Shown here one piece after another: positions 44,478 through 53,037 of a stretch of 64,000 nt of DNA (positions are counted from its first letter, which is position 1; each line of letters opens with the position of its first letter). Made by a program: the position numbers and the translations under genes. This DNA comes from Antarcticimicrobium luteum (GTDB lineage Bacteria; Pseudomonadota; Alphaproteobacteria; Rhodobacterales; Rhodobacteraceae). The notes under the pieces are model-generated. The model was not told the DNA's origin. It did not search any database and saw only the letters and a program-made list of their open reading frames with translations. The stretch lies in the NCBI RefSeq assembly GCF_004358185.1, contig NZ_SMUV01000060.1:37981-101980 (forward strand), written 5' to 3'.

Positions 44478-45350
44478 TCAGCCCCGGTGGCGCTTCTCGA
44501 ACCGCGGCAACATGGCGCTGAAGTCCATGCCCTTGCCGTCCTCCTGCTCGACGAACTGCGTGTAGAGCTGTTGCGCCAGCGCGCCCATCGGGGTGTCGGC
44601 ATCCGCGCTTTCGGCGGCCTGCTGGCTCAGGCGCAGATCCTTGAGCATCAGCTCGGCGGCGAAGCCGGGTTTGTAATCGTTGTCCGCCGGGCTTTGCGGT
44701 CCGACGCCGGGGGCCGGGCAATAGGCGTTCATGGTCCAGGAATAGCCGGACGAGGTCGAGACCACATCGAACATCTTCTGCCGGTCCAACCCCAGCTTGT
44801 CGGCCAGCGCAAAGGCCTCGCAGGTCACGATCATGGTCGCGCCCAGGATCATGTTGTTGCAGATCTTGGCGGCCTGTCCGGCGCCGGCTGCACCGCAATG
44901 CACCGCCTTTTGTCCCATGATGTCGAAAAGCGGCGCGGCCTTGGCAAACGCCGCCTCCGATCCGCCGGCCATGAAGGTCAGCGTGCCCGCCGTGGCGCCG
45001 CCGACGCCGCCCGAGACCGGCGCGTCCACCGCCAGCAGCCCGGCGGCCTCGGCCTGATCGGCCACCGCACGGGCACTGTCCACGTCGACCGTCGAGCAAT
45101 CGACAAAGGCGGCGCCCTTGTCCATCGCCGGGATGATCTCGGCGGCCACGGCGCGCAGGATCTGCCCGTTCGGCAGCATGGTGATCACCACCTCGGCGCC
45201 CTTGGCCGCCTCGGCGGCGGAGGCGGCCATCGCGACCCCCTCGATCGACACCTCGGCCATGTCGAACCCGGTCACCTCATGCCCGGCCCTGGCCAGGTTC
45301 GCCGCCATCGGCGCGCCCATGTTGCCCAGCCCGATAAACCCGATTTTCAT
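44478..45350 (-). CDS. mmsB: 3-hydroxyisobutyrate dehydrogenase (internal start of the fused frame)
   Basis: A 290-residue NAD-dependent dehydrogenase oxidising 3-hydroxyisobutyrate to methylmalonate semialdehyde. It has the Rossmann motif GFIGLGNMGAPMA (residues 4-16), the substrate loop DAPVSGGVGGATAGTL (about 118-133) and the catalytic lysine in GAGQAAKICNNM (about 163-174). The ATG at 45350 is preceded by GGGGAGG with 8 bases between, so independent initiation is likely even though the frame is open into the upstream hydrolase. The product feeds mmsA, which is encoded about 8 kb away on the same strand. A terminator follows the gene. Confidence 0.9.
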   Translation of the reverse strand: MKIGFIGLGNMGAPMAANLARAGHEVTGFDMAEVSIEGVAMAASAAEAAKGAEVVITMLPNGQILRAVAAEIIPAMDKGAAFVDCSTVDVDSARAVADQAEAAGLLAVDAPVSGGVGGATAGTLTFMAGGSEAAFAKAAPLFDIMGQKAVHCGAAGAGQAAKICNNMILGATMIVTCEAFALADKLGLDRQKMFDVVSTSSGYSWTMNAYCPAPGVGPQSPADNDYKPGFAAELMLKDLRLSQQAAESADADTPMGALAQQLYTQFVEQEDGKGMDFSAMLPRFEKRHRG

Positions 45351-46403
45351 CTGTCTGTCCTCCCCTTCGAATGTCAGCGCATCCGCGCCCAGCGGCGCCA
45401 GCATGTGGCGCACCGCCGCGTCGGGCACCGTGCCCCCGGCATGTTGCCATTGCGGATTGCGGTCCTTGTCGATGATCTGCGCGCGGATTCCTTCCAGGAA
45501 ATCGCCGTGCTCCATCGCCCGCCAGGTAAAGCGGTATTCCAGATCCAGCGCTTGGCGGATGGTGCCATCCTCGGCGCGCAGACGCCGCAGCATCTCGATC
45601 GTGCAGGCCATAGACAGCGGCGAATTGCGCTCCAGCGCGGCGCGCGTCTTTTCGGTGAAATCGCTGTCCTCACCGGCCAGAGAGGCCCGGATCGCCGCCA
45701 GCGAGCCGCCGGAGAAATGCCGGTCTATGTCGCCCTGCATCTCGCCCAGCGCCGAGGGCGGGGCGGGCAGGGCGTGCGACGCCACATGCGCCGCGTCGCC
45801 GCTGGCCTCCAGCATCTCGATCAGGTCGGCCCATGTGCCGCGCGGCACGAAATGATCGGCAAAGCCGGCCAGGATCGCGTCGCCCGCCGCCATCCGCCCT
45901 GTCGTCAGCCCCAGGTATTCGCCCAGATGCCCCGGCGCGCGTGCCAGCAACAGGCTGCCGCCGACATCCGGCACCAGCCCGATGCCGCATTCCGGCATGG
46001 CGATGCGGCTGCTGTCGTCCACCACGCGGTGCGAGCCGTGGCAGCCGATGCCGACGCCGCCGCCCATGGTGAAGCCCTGCATGAAGCTGACCACCGGCTT
46101 GGGATACTCCGCGATAAAGGCGTTCAGCCGGTATTCGTCGCGCCAGAACCGGCGGCCATATTCGTAATTCCCCTTGGTGCCGGTGTCGTACAGCTCGGCG
46201 ATGTCGCCGCCGGCGCAGAACGCCTTGTCGCCCGTCGCGTCGATCACCACCAGCGCCACATCGTCGTCGTCGCGCCACAGCCGCATGGCCGCGTCGATCG
46301 CCATGCACATCTCATAGCTCATCGCATTGAGCGCCTGCGGCCGGGAAAAGGTGATGCGCCCGGCGCGCCCGGTGATCCGGATGTCGATATCGGCCATACT
46401 CAT
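44478..46403 (-). CDS. 3-hydroxyisobutyryl-CoA hydrolase fused in frame to 3-hydroxyisobutyrate dehydrogenase
   Basis: One uninterrupted frame of 641 codons encodes two successive enzymes of valine breakdown. Residues 1-351 are a complete enoyl-CoA hydratase-like 3-hydroxyisobutyryl-CoA hydrolase: FCAGGDIAELYDTG, FTMGGGVGIGCHGSHRV, MPECGIGLVPDVGGS and the C-terminal LAPLGADALTF. Residues 352-641 are a complete MmsB. The junction reads GAC AGA CAG ATG, so a single C-to-T change in CAG would give the stop TAG normally expected. A strong ribosome-binding site (GGGGAGG) inside the junction allows separate MmsB synthesis as well. The start at 46403 has GAGGGG upstream and follows the acyl-CoA dehydrogenase by 5 bases. 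The frame is open further upstream, but that extension overlaps the previous gene. Stop loss, true fusion or sequencing error are all possible. Confidence 0.85.
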   Translation of the reverse strand: MSMADIDIRITGRAGRITFSRPQALNAMSYEMCMAIDAAMRLWRDDDDVALVVIDATGDKAFCAGGDIAELYDTGTKGNYEYGRRFWRDEYRLNAFIAEYPKPVVSFMQGFTMGGGVGIGCHGSHRVVDDSSRIAMPECGIGLVPDVGGSLLLARAPGHLGEYLGLTTGRMAAGDAILAGFADHFVPRGTWADLIEMLEASGDAAHVASHALPAPPSALGEMQGDIDRHFSGGSLAAIRASLAGEDSDFTEKTRAALERNSPLSMACTIEMLRRLRAEDGTIRQALDLEYRFTWRAMEHGDFLEGIRAQIIDKDRNPQWQHAGGTVPDAAVRHMLAPLGADALTFEGEDRQMKIGFIGLGNMGAPMAANLARAGHEVTGFDMAEVSIEGVAMAASAAEAAKGAEVVITMLPNGQILRAVAAEIIPAMDKGAAFVDCSTVDVDSARAVADQAEAAGLLAVDAPVSGGVGGATAGTLTFMAGGSEAAFAKAAPLFDIMGQKAVHCGAAGAGQAAKICNNMILGATMIVTCEAFALADKLGLDRQKMFDVVSTSSGYSWTMNAYCPAPGVGPQSPADNDYKPGFAAELMLKDLRLSQQAAESADADTPMGALAQQLYTQFVEQEDGKGMDFSAMLPRFEKRHRG

Positions 46404-46408
46404 GCCCC

Positions 46409-47551
46409 TCAGCGGTTGGCCAGCATGTGGCGGGCCACGATCATTCGCATGATCTCGTTGGTGCCCTCCAGGATCTGGTGCACGCGCAGATCGCGCACCA
46501 GCTTCTCGATGCCGTAGTCGGCCAGATAGCCATAGCCGCCGTGCAGCTGCAGACACTGGTCGACCACCTTGGAGCCGGCCTCGGTGACGAATTTCTTGGC
46601 CATGGCGCAGAACTTGGTCGCGTCCGGCGCGCCCTGATCCAGCTTCCACGCCGCCTGCCGCAAAAAGGTGCGCGCGGCCTGCAGCTCGATCTCCATGTCG
46701 GCCAGGCGGAATTGCAACGCTTGGAACTGGTCGATGCTTTTGCCGAAGGCCTTGCGCTCGCCCATGTAATTCAGCGTCATGTTCAGCGCGGTCTGCGCGG
46801 CGCCCAGCGAACAGGCCGAGATATTCAGCCGCCCGCCGTCGAGCCCCATCATCGCGTATTTGAACCCGTCGCCCTCGACACCGACGAGGTTTCCGGCCGG
46901 GATCTTGCAGTCGTCGAACTGCACCTGCGCGGTGGGTTGGCTGCGCCAGCCCATCTTGTCCTCAAGCCCGCCGAAGCTCAGCCCCGGCGTGCCGTCTTCG
47001 ACATAGACGGTCGAGATGCCCCTGGGTCCGTCCTCGCCGGTGCGCACCATGCAGACATAGGCGTCCGAATAGCCGCCCCCCGAAATGAACGCCTTGGTGC
47101 CATTGAGGGTATAGCCCTCGTTGGTCTTCTCCGCCTTGGTCTTCAGTGCCGCGGCGTCCGAGCCCGATCCCGGTTCGGTCAGGCAATAGCTCAGCACCGT
47201 GTTCATGCCGAGCACATCGGGCATGATCCGCGCCTTCATCTCGTCGCTGGCGAAACTGTCCAGCATCTTGGCGCACATGTTGTGGATCGACAGGAAGGCC
47301 GCCACCGAGGGGCAGGCCATGCTCAGCGCCTCGAACACCAGCGTCGCGTCAAGCCGGCCCAGACCGGCGCCGCCGCCTTCTTCGCTGACATAGAGGCCGC
47401 CAAAACCCAGCTCGCCCACCTGCGGCCAGAGTTCCTTGGGAATAGTGCCCTGTGCCTCCCAATCGCGGGCGTGCGGTGCGATCTGCTCCTGCCCAAAGGC
47501 ATGGGCCATGTCGAAAATCGCGCTCTGTTCCTCTGTCAGTGCAAAATCCAC
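46409..47551 (-). CDS. Acyl-CoA dehydrogenase, probably isobutyryl-CoA dehydrogenase
   Basis: A 380-residue FAD-dependent acyl-CoA dehydrogenase. Recognisable parts are AFLSIHNMCAKMLDSFA, YCLTEPGSGSDAAALKTKAE (flavin-binding, about residues 131-150), FISGGGYSDAYVCMVRTG, LQLHGGYGYLADYGIEKLVR and the catalytic glutamate in HQILEGTNEIMRM (about 360). The close coupling (5 bases) to a 3-hydroxyisobutyryl-CoA hydrolase and MmsB indicates isobutyryl-CoA as the likely substrate, in valine degradation. An enoyl-CoA hydratase for the step in between is not in the window. Other branched-chain substrates cannot be excluded. Confidence 0.9.
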   Translation of the reverse strand: MDFALTEEQSAIFDMAHAFGQEQIAPHARDWEAQGTIPKELWPQVGELGFGGLYVSEEGGGAGLGRLDATLVFEALSMACPSVAAFLSIHNMCAKMLDSFASDEMKARIMPDVLGMNTVLSYCLTEPGSGSDAAALKTKAEKTNEGYTLNGTKAFISGGGYSDAYVCMVRTGEDGPRGISTVYVEDGTPGLSFGGLEDKMGWRSQPTAQVQFDDCKIPAGNLVGVEGDGFKYAMMGLDGGRLNISACSLGAAQTALNMTLNYMGERKAFGKSIDQFQALQFRLADMEIELQAARTFLRQAAWKLDQGAPDATKFCAMAKKFVTEAGSKVVDQCLQLHGGYGYLADYGIEKLVRDLRVHQILEGTNEIMRMIVARHMLANR

Positions 47552-47756
47552 GCTGCGCCTCCCCTCGGTTCTGTGAATTGAACGGTCGTTTTATTCCTAG
47601 CCTTTGCGGGCCTTCGCCTTCAAGTCTCATTGCCGCAAACCGGCTTTGCGGGAATGCCGCATCCGCGGCGCGGCAGATCCGCGCCGGCAAAGATGTGGCA
47701 GAGGAATCTTGCAACAAGATTGCAAGGATTCCCCCGGCGATCCGGCGCGGGCCGGG

Positions 47757-48872
47757 TCACAGATCGGCGTGGAATTCCTCGATCAGGTGGCGCACCACCG
47801 CGCGGCCGGGATCGTCGCCCTGTGCTTTGGCCTCGGCATGGGCCCGGCGCTGGCGGGTGGCGCTGGTGCCCTGTTCGGCCAGCGGACGCAGCGCGGCGAT
47901 TTCCGCCAAACTGCCCAGGGCCTCGGCATCCTCCGAGAGCAGACCGATCAGCTCGTCGATCAGCTGCACCATCGGCTTGACCGCCCCCTCGCCAAAGTCG
48001 ATCAGCCCTTCGCCGACGCCGTAGCGCTGCGCGCGCCAGCGGTTCTCGGCGATCAGGAACCGGTCGTATTCCCGCCAGCGCAGATTGCGTCCGCGCAACC
48101 GCACCAGCATGCGCAGGATCGCCTGGGTCAGGGCGGCCAGCGACAGGGTATGCTCCAGCCGGGGCGAGACATCCATGATCCGCGTCTCCAGCGTCGGGAA
48201 ATTGTGCGACGGCCGCAGATCCCACCAGATCTTAGAGGTATCCTCGATGATGCCGAGATCGATCAGCGTTCCGGTGGTCCGCTCATACTCGGCCCAGCTC
48301 GAAAACGCCGGCGGCAGCCCGGTGCGCGGCAGGTTGTCGAATACCGTCAGCCGGTAGGAGGCCAGCCCGGTATCCTCGCCCTGCCAAAAGGGCGAGGAGG
48401 TCGACAGCGCCAGCAGATGCGGCAGGAAGTAACACATCTGCGGCATCAGATCGGTGCGCAGGGCCTGATCGTCGATGCCGACATGCACATGCATGCCGCA
48501 GATCAGCATCCGCCGCGCCACCCCGCCCAGATCGTGACGCAGGCTGTCATAGCGATCCTTGCGGGTGTGGTGCTGATCCTTCCAGTCCTCGAACGGATGG
48601 CAGCTGACTGCGATCGGGGCGAGGTTGTACTCGGCGGCACGGCGCGAGACGACCGAGCGCAGCCGCCGCAGATCCTCGCGCGCCTGGCCGATGGTCTCGC
48701 AGACGCGGGTGCCCACCTCGATCTGGCATTGCAGGAATTCGGGGCTGACCTGTCCCTGCATATCCGCCTGACAGGCGGTCATCAGCGCCTCGGGCGCCTC
48801 GGCCAGCCGCAGCGTGTCGCGGTCGACCAGCAGATATTCCTCTTCGATTCCGAGGGTGAACTTGCTCTGCAT
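47757..48872 (-). CDS. Carboxylate-amine ligase (YbdK / glutamate-cysteine ligase type 2)
   Basis: A 371-residue ATP-grasp-like ligase of the GCS2 family. Characteristic segments are [19 protein letters not shown] (residues 5-23), [29 protein letters not shown] (about 124-134), [20 protein letters not shown] (about 213-232) and [18 protein letters not shown]. coli YbdK has weak glutamate-cysteine ligase activity; the true substrate of this subfamily is often unknown. It is separated from its neighbours by about 200 bases upstream and 150 downstream and appears to be a single-gene unit. Confidence 0.9.
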   Translation of the reverse strand: MQSKFTLGIEEEYLLVDRDTLRLAEAPEALMTACQADMQGQVSPEFLQCQIEVGTRVCETIGQAREDLRRLRSVVSRRAAEYNLAPIAVSCHPFEDWKDQHHTRKDRYDSLRHDLGGVARRMLICGMHVHVGIDDQALRTDLMPQMCYFLPHLLALSTSSPFWQGEDTGLASYRLTVFDNLPRTGLPPAFSSWAEYERTTGTLIDLGIIEDTSKIWWDLRPSHNFPTLETRIMDVSPRLEHTLSLAALTQAILRMLVRLRGRNLRWREYDRFLIAENRWRAQRYGVGEGLIDFGEGAVKPMVQLIDELIGLLSEDAEALGSLAEIAALRPLAEQGTSATRQRRAHAEAKAQGDDPGRAVVRHLIEEFHADL

Positions 48873-49022
48873 CGGCGCACTCCGGACAGCGGGGACTTGG
48901 GGGCAGTCAAACCCGACATCTCCGCGATGCCAAGCGAAAACGCCAGGCTGCGGCGATCCGCGGTTGCGCCTTCGGGGCAGGGGGCGCTATGCAGGCCGCC
49001 GCAGCCAGACGGAGCGCCGCCA

Positions 49023-49883
49023 ATGCCGAAGCCCCCTTTGCCGGACCTCGAAGAGCTAATCGCCGGTTTGGATCCGGCCCGCCGGCGGCGTCTGGCGCGC
49101 ACTCTGGTCGAACAGGCGGCAGAGCGGGAACGGCTGGCCGGTTTCGAGGCCGCCGGCGGGCTGGAGCGGCCGGCCTATGCACTCTCGCCCGGGATGGCGG
49201 GGTTCGATATCGCACCGCTGATCGAGGGGTATCGCGCCCATGGAGACGCGCTGGCCCGGCTGACCGGCCCGGAGGGAAGTGCCAGCGGCTATCGTGGCGG
49301 CAACGGCTATTTCGATACGCCGGATGCCGAGGCGCTCTATCTGATGATCCGCCGGTTTGCGCCGCGGCGGGTGATCGAGATAGGCTGCGGCAATTCCACC
49401 CGCGTCACCCGGCAGGCGATCATCGACGGCGGGCTGTCGACCGAGCTGACCGCCATCGACCCCTGGCCGCGCGCCGACATCGCCGATGCGGTGGACCGGT
49501 TCGAACAGGCGGCCCTGGAAACCGTCGATCCGGCGCAGTTTGCCGCGCTGCGCTCGGGCGATGTGCTGTTCATCGACTCCAGCCATCAGGTTCGGATGAG
49601 CAACGATGTGGCGCATCTGTTCTGCCGGATCATCCCGGCGCTGGCGCCGGGCGTGGTGATCCATGTCCACGACGTGTTCCTGCCATATGAATACCCTGCG
49701 CGGTTCTTCCACGACTGCCCGTCCTGGGGCGAGCAATACCTGCTGCACGCGCTGGTGCAGGGCGGCGGATACGAGATCCTCTGGCCGGGGTATTACCTGC
49801 AGCGGGAGCGCGCCGATGCGGTCGCGGCGCTGCCGTTCCTCGGGACCGGCCGCGCGCAAAGCTTCTGGATGCGCAAGCGCTAG
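49023..49883 (+). CDS. Class I SAM-dependent methyltransferase
   Basis: A 286-residue methyltransferase. SAM motif I is RVIEIGCGNSTRVTRQAI (about residues 119-136), followed by TELTAIDPWPRADIADAV (motif II acidic residue), a later GDVLFIDSSHQVRMSNDV (about 178-195) and VVIHVHDVFLPYEYPARF. The DSSH...HDVF pattern resembles methyltransferases that act on small metabolites or sugars, with possible metal binding. The N-terminus is helical and Arg-rich. The ATG at 49023 has GGAG upstream; the very long open frame extending 5' is antisense to the ligase gene. Substrate unknown. Confidence 0.8.
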   Translation: MPKPPLPDLEELIAGLDPARRRRLARTLVEQAAERERLAGFEAAGGLERPAYALSPGMAGFDIAPLIEGYRAHGDALARLTGPEGSASGYRGGNGYFDTPDAEALYLMIRRFAPRRVIEIGCGNSTRVTRQAIIDGGLSTELTAIDPWPRADIADAVDRFEQAALETVDPAQFAALRSGDVLFIDSSHQVRMSNDVAHLFCRIIPALAPGVVIHVHDVFLPYEYPARFFHDCPSWGEQYLLHALVQGGGYEILWPGYYLQRERADAVAALPFLGTGRAQSFWMRKR

Positions 49884-49927
49884 GACGGGCCTCTGCCCGG
49901 CGGGATGCCGGACAGAGGGGGATCGAC

Positions 49928-50758
49928 TCAGGCGCCGGACAGCATGTCCACCACCTCGTCAGTCCACCAGACCGCGCTGGCGATGTAGCGGAAATTGGTC
50001 AGCGCCGCGAGATAACCGTCTCCTTCGGGCAGGATCGCCGCCGCTGTGGCATCGCGCACCACCGCAACCTCGAACCCCTGTTCGGTCAACTCGCGCATAT
50101 GGCTCTCGGTGCACAGGTTCGCGCTCATCCCCGCCAGGATCACCTGGTCGATGCCGCGCTTGCGCAGTTGCAGCGTCAGGTCGTTGGTTTCGTTGCCATA
50201 GACCTTGTGCGGCGAGGTGACGATGGTCTCACCGTCATTGATGTACTTCTTGTACTGCTCCAGCCAGTCCGCGCCCGATCCCTCGAAGCCGGATGTGTTC
50301 AGCGCGCCCTTGCGGTCGAACATGCCGATATTGTGCATCAGCGCTTCGAGCTTGCCTTCGAATTTCCAGCCGTGGTCGGTGGGATAGTAATAGTGCGGCG
50401 ACACCGCCACGGTGAGGCCGGCGGCCTTGGCCGCAGCGAACAGCCGGTCGATGTTCTGAACCGTGCCGTGTTCGGTGACACTCTTTCCGACCACACCCCA
50501 GGTCACGCCATCGGGCGACAGGAAATCGTTCTGCGGATCGGTCACCACCAGTGCGGTCCGGCTGAGGTCCAGTTTCATGGTGCTGGGCGGCAGCGCCGGT
50601 TCGGCGGGGTCGGAATAGGGGTCGGCGCTGGCCTGGGCCCGCGCGGCACCGGTGGCGGCGACGGTCGCCGCGGCGGCGACGCCGGTGGCGATCCCGCCGC
50701 GCAGGGCCTGGCGCCGGGTCAGCTTCGGATTGTGATCATGGTCATGGCAATTGCACAT
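49928..50758 (-). CDS. Tat-exported cysteine hydrolase (isochorismatase superfamily)
   Basis: A 276-residue isochorismatase-like hydrolase with a twin-arginine signal (TRRQALRGG, Arg15/Arg16; cleavage after ARA near residue 41), so it is exported folded to the periplasm. The catalytic aspartate is in VVTDPQNDF (Asp74) and the nucleophile in GMSANLCTESH (Cys216), with a cis-peptide-like LAGMSAN. The n-region is unusual: MCNCHDHDH is rich in Cys and His. Substrates of this family include small amides and imides; the one here is unknown. It is divergent from an AraC-type regulator across a 128-bp region with a long inverted repeat. The start at 50758 has GAGGA. Confidence 0.88.
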   Translation of the reverse strand: MCNCHDHDHNPKLTRRQALRGGIATGVAAAATVAATGAARAQASADPYSDPAEPALPPSTMKLDLSRTALVVTDPQNDFLSPDGVTWGVVGKSVTEHGTVQNIDRLFAAAKAAGLTVAVSPHYYYPTDHGWKFEGKLEALMHNIGMFDRKGALNTSGFEGSGADWLEQYKKYINDGETIVTSPHKVYGNETNDLTLQLRKRGIDQVILAGMSANLCTESHMRELTEQGFEVAVVRDATAAAILPEGDGYLAALTNFRYIASAVWWTDEVVDMLSGA

Positions 50759-50785
50759 CGTTTTGGTCCTCGTATCGGGGTTTCG

Positions 50786-50810
50786 ATGGTACAGAGATGA
50801 CGGGTACCAT
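50786..50810. promoter_or_regulatory. Inverted repeat between the cysteine hydrolase and AraC-type genes
   Basis: Perfect 7-bp arms ATGGTAC and GTACCAT flank an 11-base spacer. The site is 28 bases upstream of the hydrolase start and 76 bases upstream of the regulator start. A dyad of this size in a divergent promoter is a good candidate operator for the adjacent AraC-family protein, or another factor. Confidence 0.6.
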
Positions 50811-50886
50811 GTGCCTTTTGGTCCCAAAGACGTGCCCATTTCGGTTTTCGTTGTGCTTTCCGGTCCAGATCTGCCATTCCTCCCAC

Positions 50887-51798
50887 ATGCAGGAGAACTT
50901 CGAACGCACCCTTGATGAGCTTGAGCTGCGGGCCGATCCCTTCGCGCTGTGCCAACTCGACGGCGAATGCACGCTCGGGCTGGGACGGATGGCGCAGGCT
51001 ACGCTGCATTACGTGCTGGACGGCGGCGGCGAGGTGCGCCTGCGTGGGCAGCGCGCTTTGGCCGTCGGGCGCGGGTGGCTGGTGCTGGTGCCGGCCTGCG
51101 AATGGCACAGCCTGCGCAGCCTTGGACATCGAGGCGGAGGGCTGCCGTCCTGTGAACCGGCCGAATTGCAACTGGCGCATCACCGCCAGCAGGGTGAGGG
51201 GGGCGGCGGCATGGCGGTGCTGTGCGGGGCGGTCAGCATCGGCATGCGGGGCACCCATGGCCTGGTCGACCTTCTGCGCGAACCGATGGTGCTGGACCTT
51301 ACGGAAACGCCCGCCGCCGCCCGCGCGATGGACCAGATTCTCCTCGAACTCGGCACCCCCGACGTCGGTGGCCGCGCGATGATCCGCGCATTGCTCCTGC
51401 AATGCCTGATCGCCCTGTTCCGCCAGAGGATCACGGCGGCCGATCCGGGGCTGAACTGGCTTGCCGCGCTGGGGGCGCCGAGGCTTTGGTCGGCTCTGCA
51501 GGCGATGCTCGAGGCGCCGGGCGCGGACCACTCGGTCGAGAGTCTGGCCGCGGTGGCGGCGATGAGCCGCTCGCGCTTTGCCGCCCAGTTTTCCGAGGCC
51601 TATGGTGCCGGACCGATGGAGCTGCTGCGGGAGTTGCGCCTGGCGCGGGCGGCGCGGCTGCTGCTCGACGGGCGCGAGCCGGTCAAACGGGTTGCCGATC
51701 TCGTGGGGTTCCGGTCGCGCTCGGCATTTTCGCGGGCCTTCACCGCGCGGATGGGCAGTTCGCCGCAAGCCTTCCGGCTGGCCCGACGGCCGGAGTGA
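50887..51798 (+). CDS. AraC-family transcriptional regulator
   Basis: A 303-residue regulator with an N-terminal cupin-like sensor region (about 1-180; LGRMAQATLHYVLDGGGEVR, LVLVPACEWHSL) and a C-terminal pair of helix-turn-helices (about 200-300): VESLAAVAAMSRSRFAAQFS and PVKRVADLVGFRSRSAFSRA, then MGSSPQAFR. It resembles the cupin_6-type AraC regulators that often control an adjacent oxidoreductase or hydrolase. It is transcribed away from the Tat-exported cysteine hydrolase and probably controls it. The ATG at 50887 is the first codon matching the family; the frame is open 30 codons further upstream. Confidence 0.88.
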   Translation: MQENFERTLDELELRADPFALCQLDGECTLGLGRMAQATLHYVLDGGGEVRLRGQRALAVGRGWLVLVPACEWHSLRSLGHRGGGLPSCEPAELQLAHHRQQGEGGGGMAVLCGAVSIGMRGTHGLVDLLREPMVLDLTETPAAARAMDQILLELGTPDVGGRAMIRALLLQCLIALFRQRITAADPGLNWLAALGAPRLWSALQAMLEAPGADHSVESLAAVAAMSRSRFAAQFSEAYGAGPMELLRELRLARAARLLLDGREPVKRVADLVGFRSRSAFSRAFTARMGSSPQAFRLARRPE

Positions 51799-51867
51799 GC
51801 GCGAAAGAGTACGGGCGGCCCGTCCGGACCGCCCGCTCTGTACAAAACGGCGTCTAAACTCCCCGGT

Positions 51868-52467
51868 TCAGAGCAGCCGAACCTTGGTGCCGATCTGCAC
51901 CATCGGGTAAAGTTCCTCGACGTGCTGATTATAGAGCCCGATGCACCCGGACGAGCTTTGGCGGCCGATCTTGCGGGTGTCATGGGTGCCATGCACGAGG
52001 TAGGCGGGCCAGCCCAGGTACATCGCGCGGGTGCCCAGCGGGTTGCCGGGGCCGCCCGGCAGGAACGCCGGCAGCGAGGGGTCGCGTTCGCGCATCGAGG
52101 ACGTCGGCGTCCAGCGCGGGTTCTCGGCCTTGCGCACGACCTCGGTATAGCCGCGCTTGGTCAGTTCCTCGCTCAGCGGCACCGAGGAGGGGAACAGGCG
52201 ATAGGTTTCGCCATCCGGCCCCCAGTAGTGCACCGCGCGGCTGGTGATGTCGGCCAGCAGGCAGCCTTTGCCCAGCTCGTCGAAATGGTCCTGCCAGTGC
52301 TGCTGGGCGAAGGAGGAGATATTGCGCCGCGTCGGGATCTGCTCGCGGATGGCGGGCTCGTCCTGCGGAAAGGCATCCATGGACTGAGCGCGCAAAAGGG
52401 CGGGCGTTGCCAGGGTTGCGGCGGCGCCAAGCAGCGCGCCGCGGCGGGTCATGCGGAAATCGGTCAT
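51868..52467 (-). CDS. Tat-exported L,D-transpeptidase (YkuD domain)
   Basis: A 199-residue periplasmic L,D-transpeptidase. The N-terminus is a Tat signal (MTRRGALLGAA, Arg8/Arg9; cleavage near ALLRAQ). The YkuD domain has GTRAMYLGWPAYLVHGTHD with His159 and the catalytic SSSGCIGLYN with Cys175. Such enzymes make 3-3 cross-links or attach proteins to peptidoglycan. Dependence on the Tat route rather than Sec is common in this family in alphaproteobacteria. The start at 52467 follows GAGCCC, a weak site; the upstream extension lacks a signal. It is convergent with the AraC gene. Confidence 0.9.
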   Translation of the reverse strand: MTDFRMTRRGALLGAAATLATPALLRAQSMDAFPQDEPAIREQIPTRRNISSFAQQHWQDHFDELGKGCLLADITSRAVHYWGPDGETYRLFPSSVPLSEELTKRGYTEVVRKAENPRWTPTSSMRERDPSLPAFLPGGPGNPLGTRAMYLGWPAYLVHGTHDTRKIGRQSSSGCIGLYNQHVEELYPMVQIGTKVRLL

Positions 52468-52611
52468 TGGGCTCGGACCTCGGGTTTCTTGGCTAGTCGT
52501 GCGGGGTTTACCCAATTCGCCGTTGCCGCGCCAGTGGGCGCGCTGCCGCAACCGGCGGCCTCACGGCATTGTCAGGGGCGCGCGAGCCCGCGTGATGAAA
52601 TTTTGCTCGGA

Positions 52612-53037
52612 TCAGGTTTCGCTTGCCAGTGCCCACAGGGCGTCGAGGCTGCGTTCCGGCTGGCCGAGCAGTTCCAGCGCCTGGGCCTCATCCTCCTGGA
52701 TCAGGGCGATCACCGAATCGAACGGCTCCCATGAGCGCAGGACAAGCTGCGCCAGATCCCGGGTCTGTTTGCTGGGGGCGAGATAGACCATCAGCGTTTC
52801 GGCCCCCTCGGCGGCAAAGACGTCGGCCTTGCGGGCCTGAACCTCCATCAGCTTGGTGAAATCGGTCTCGTATCCAGAGATGCCGGAGAGATCGACAAGC
52901 TGTTTTTGTCCGGGTCTGGACTCCGGGTGGGCGGCATATTCGGCGAAGGCGGCCAGGGTGTCGTCAAGTCGCGCAAAGCCCCGGTAACGGACGACGACGA
53001 GGCCGCGATCGGGGAATATGCGAAAGGACACGGACAT
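52612..53037 (-). CDS. Conserved hypothetical protein, STAS-like
   Basis: A 141-residue soluble protein I cannot assign firmly. It starts with FRIFPDRGLVVVRYRGFARL, a beta-hairpin-like segment, then LDDTLAAFAEYAAHPE, KQLVDLSGISGYETDF (about residues 55-70) and ETLMVYLAPSKQTRDLAQLV. The alternation of strands and helices and the LVDLSGI core resemble the STAS/SpoIIAA-like fold used in signalling, so a regulatory role is possible. The ATG at 53037 is the likely start; the open frame further upstream lacks a ribosome-binding site. Confidence 0.6.
   Translation of the reverse strand: MSVSFRIFPDRGLVVVRYRGFARLDDTLAAFAEYAAHPESRPGQKQLVDLSGISGYETDFTKLMEVQARKADVFAAEGAETLMVYLAPSKQTRDLAQLVLRSWEPFDSVIALIQEDEAQALELLGQPERSLDALWALASET

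Noticed and set aside
46404..46649. N-terminal extension of the fused hydrolase-dehydrogenase frame by 82 codons
   Set aside because: It overlaps the 3' end of the acyl-CoA dehydrogenase gene in another frame and has shadow-like Arg/Gly composition; a good ribosome-binding site lies at 46403.
47604..49022. Long 5' extension of the methyltransferase frame
   Set aside because: It is antisense to the carboxylate-amine ligase gene and lacks any methyltransferase similarity; the family sequence begins at 49023.
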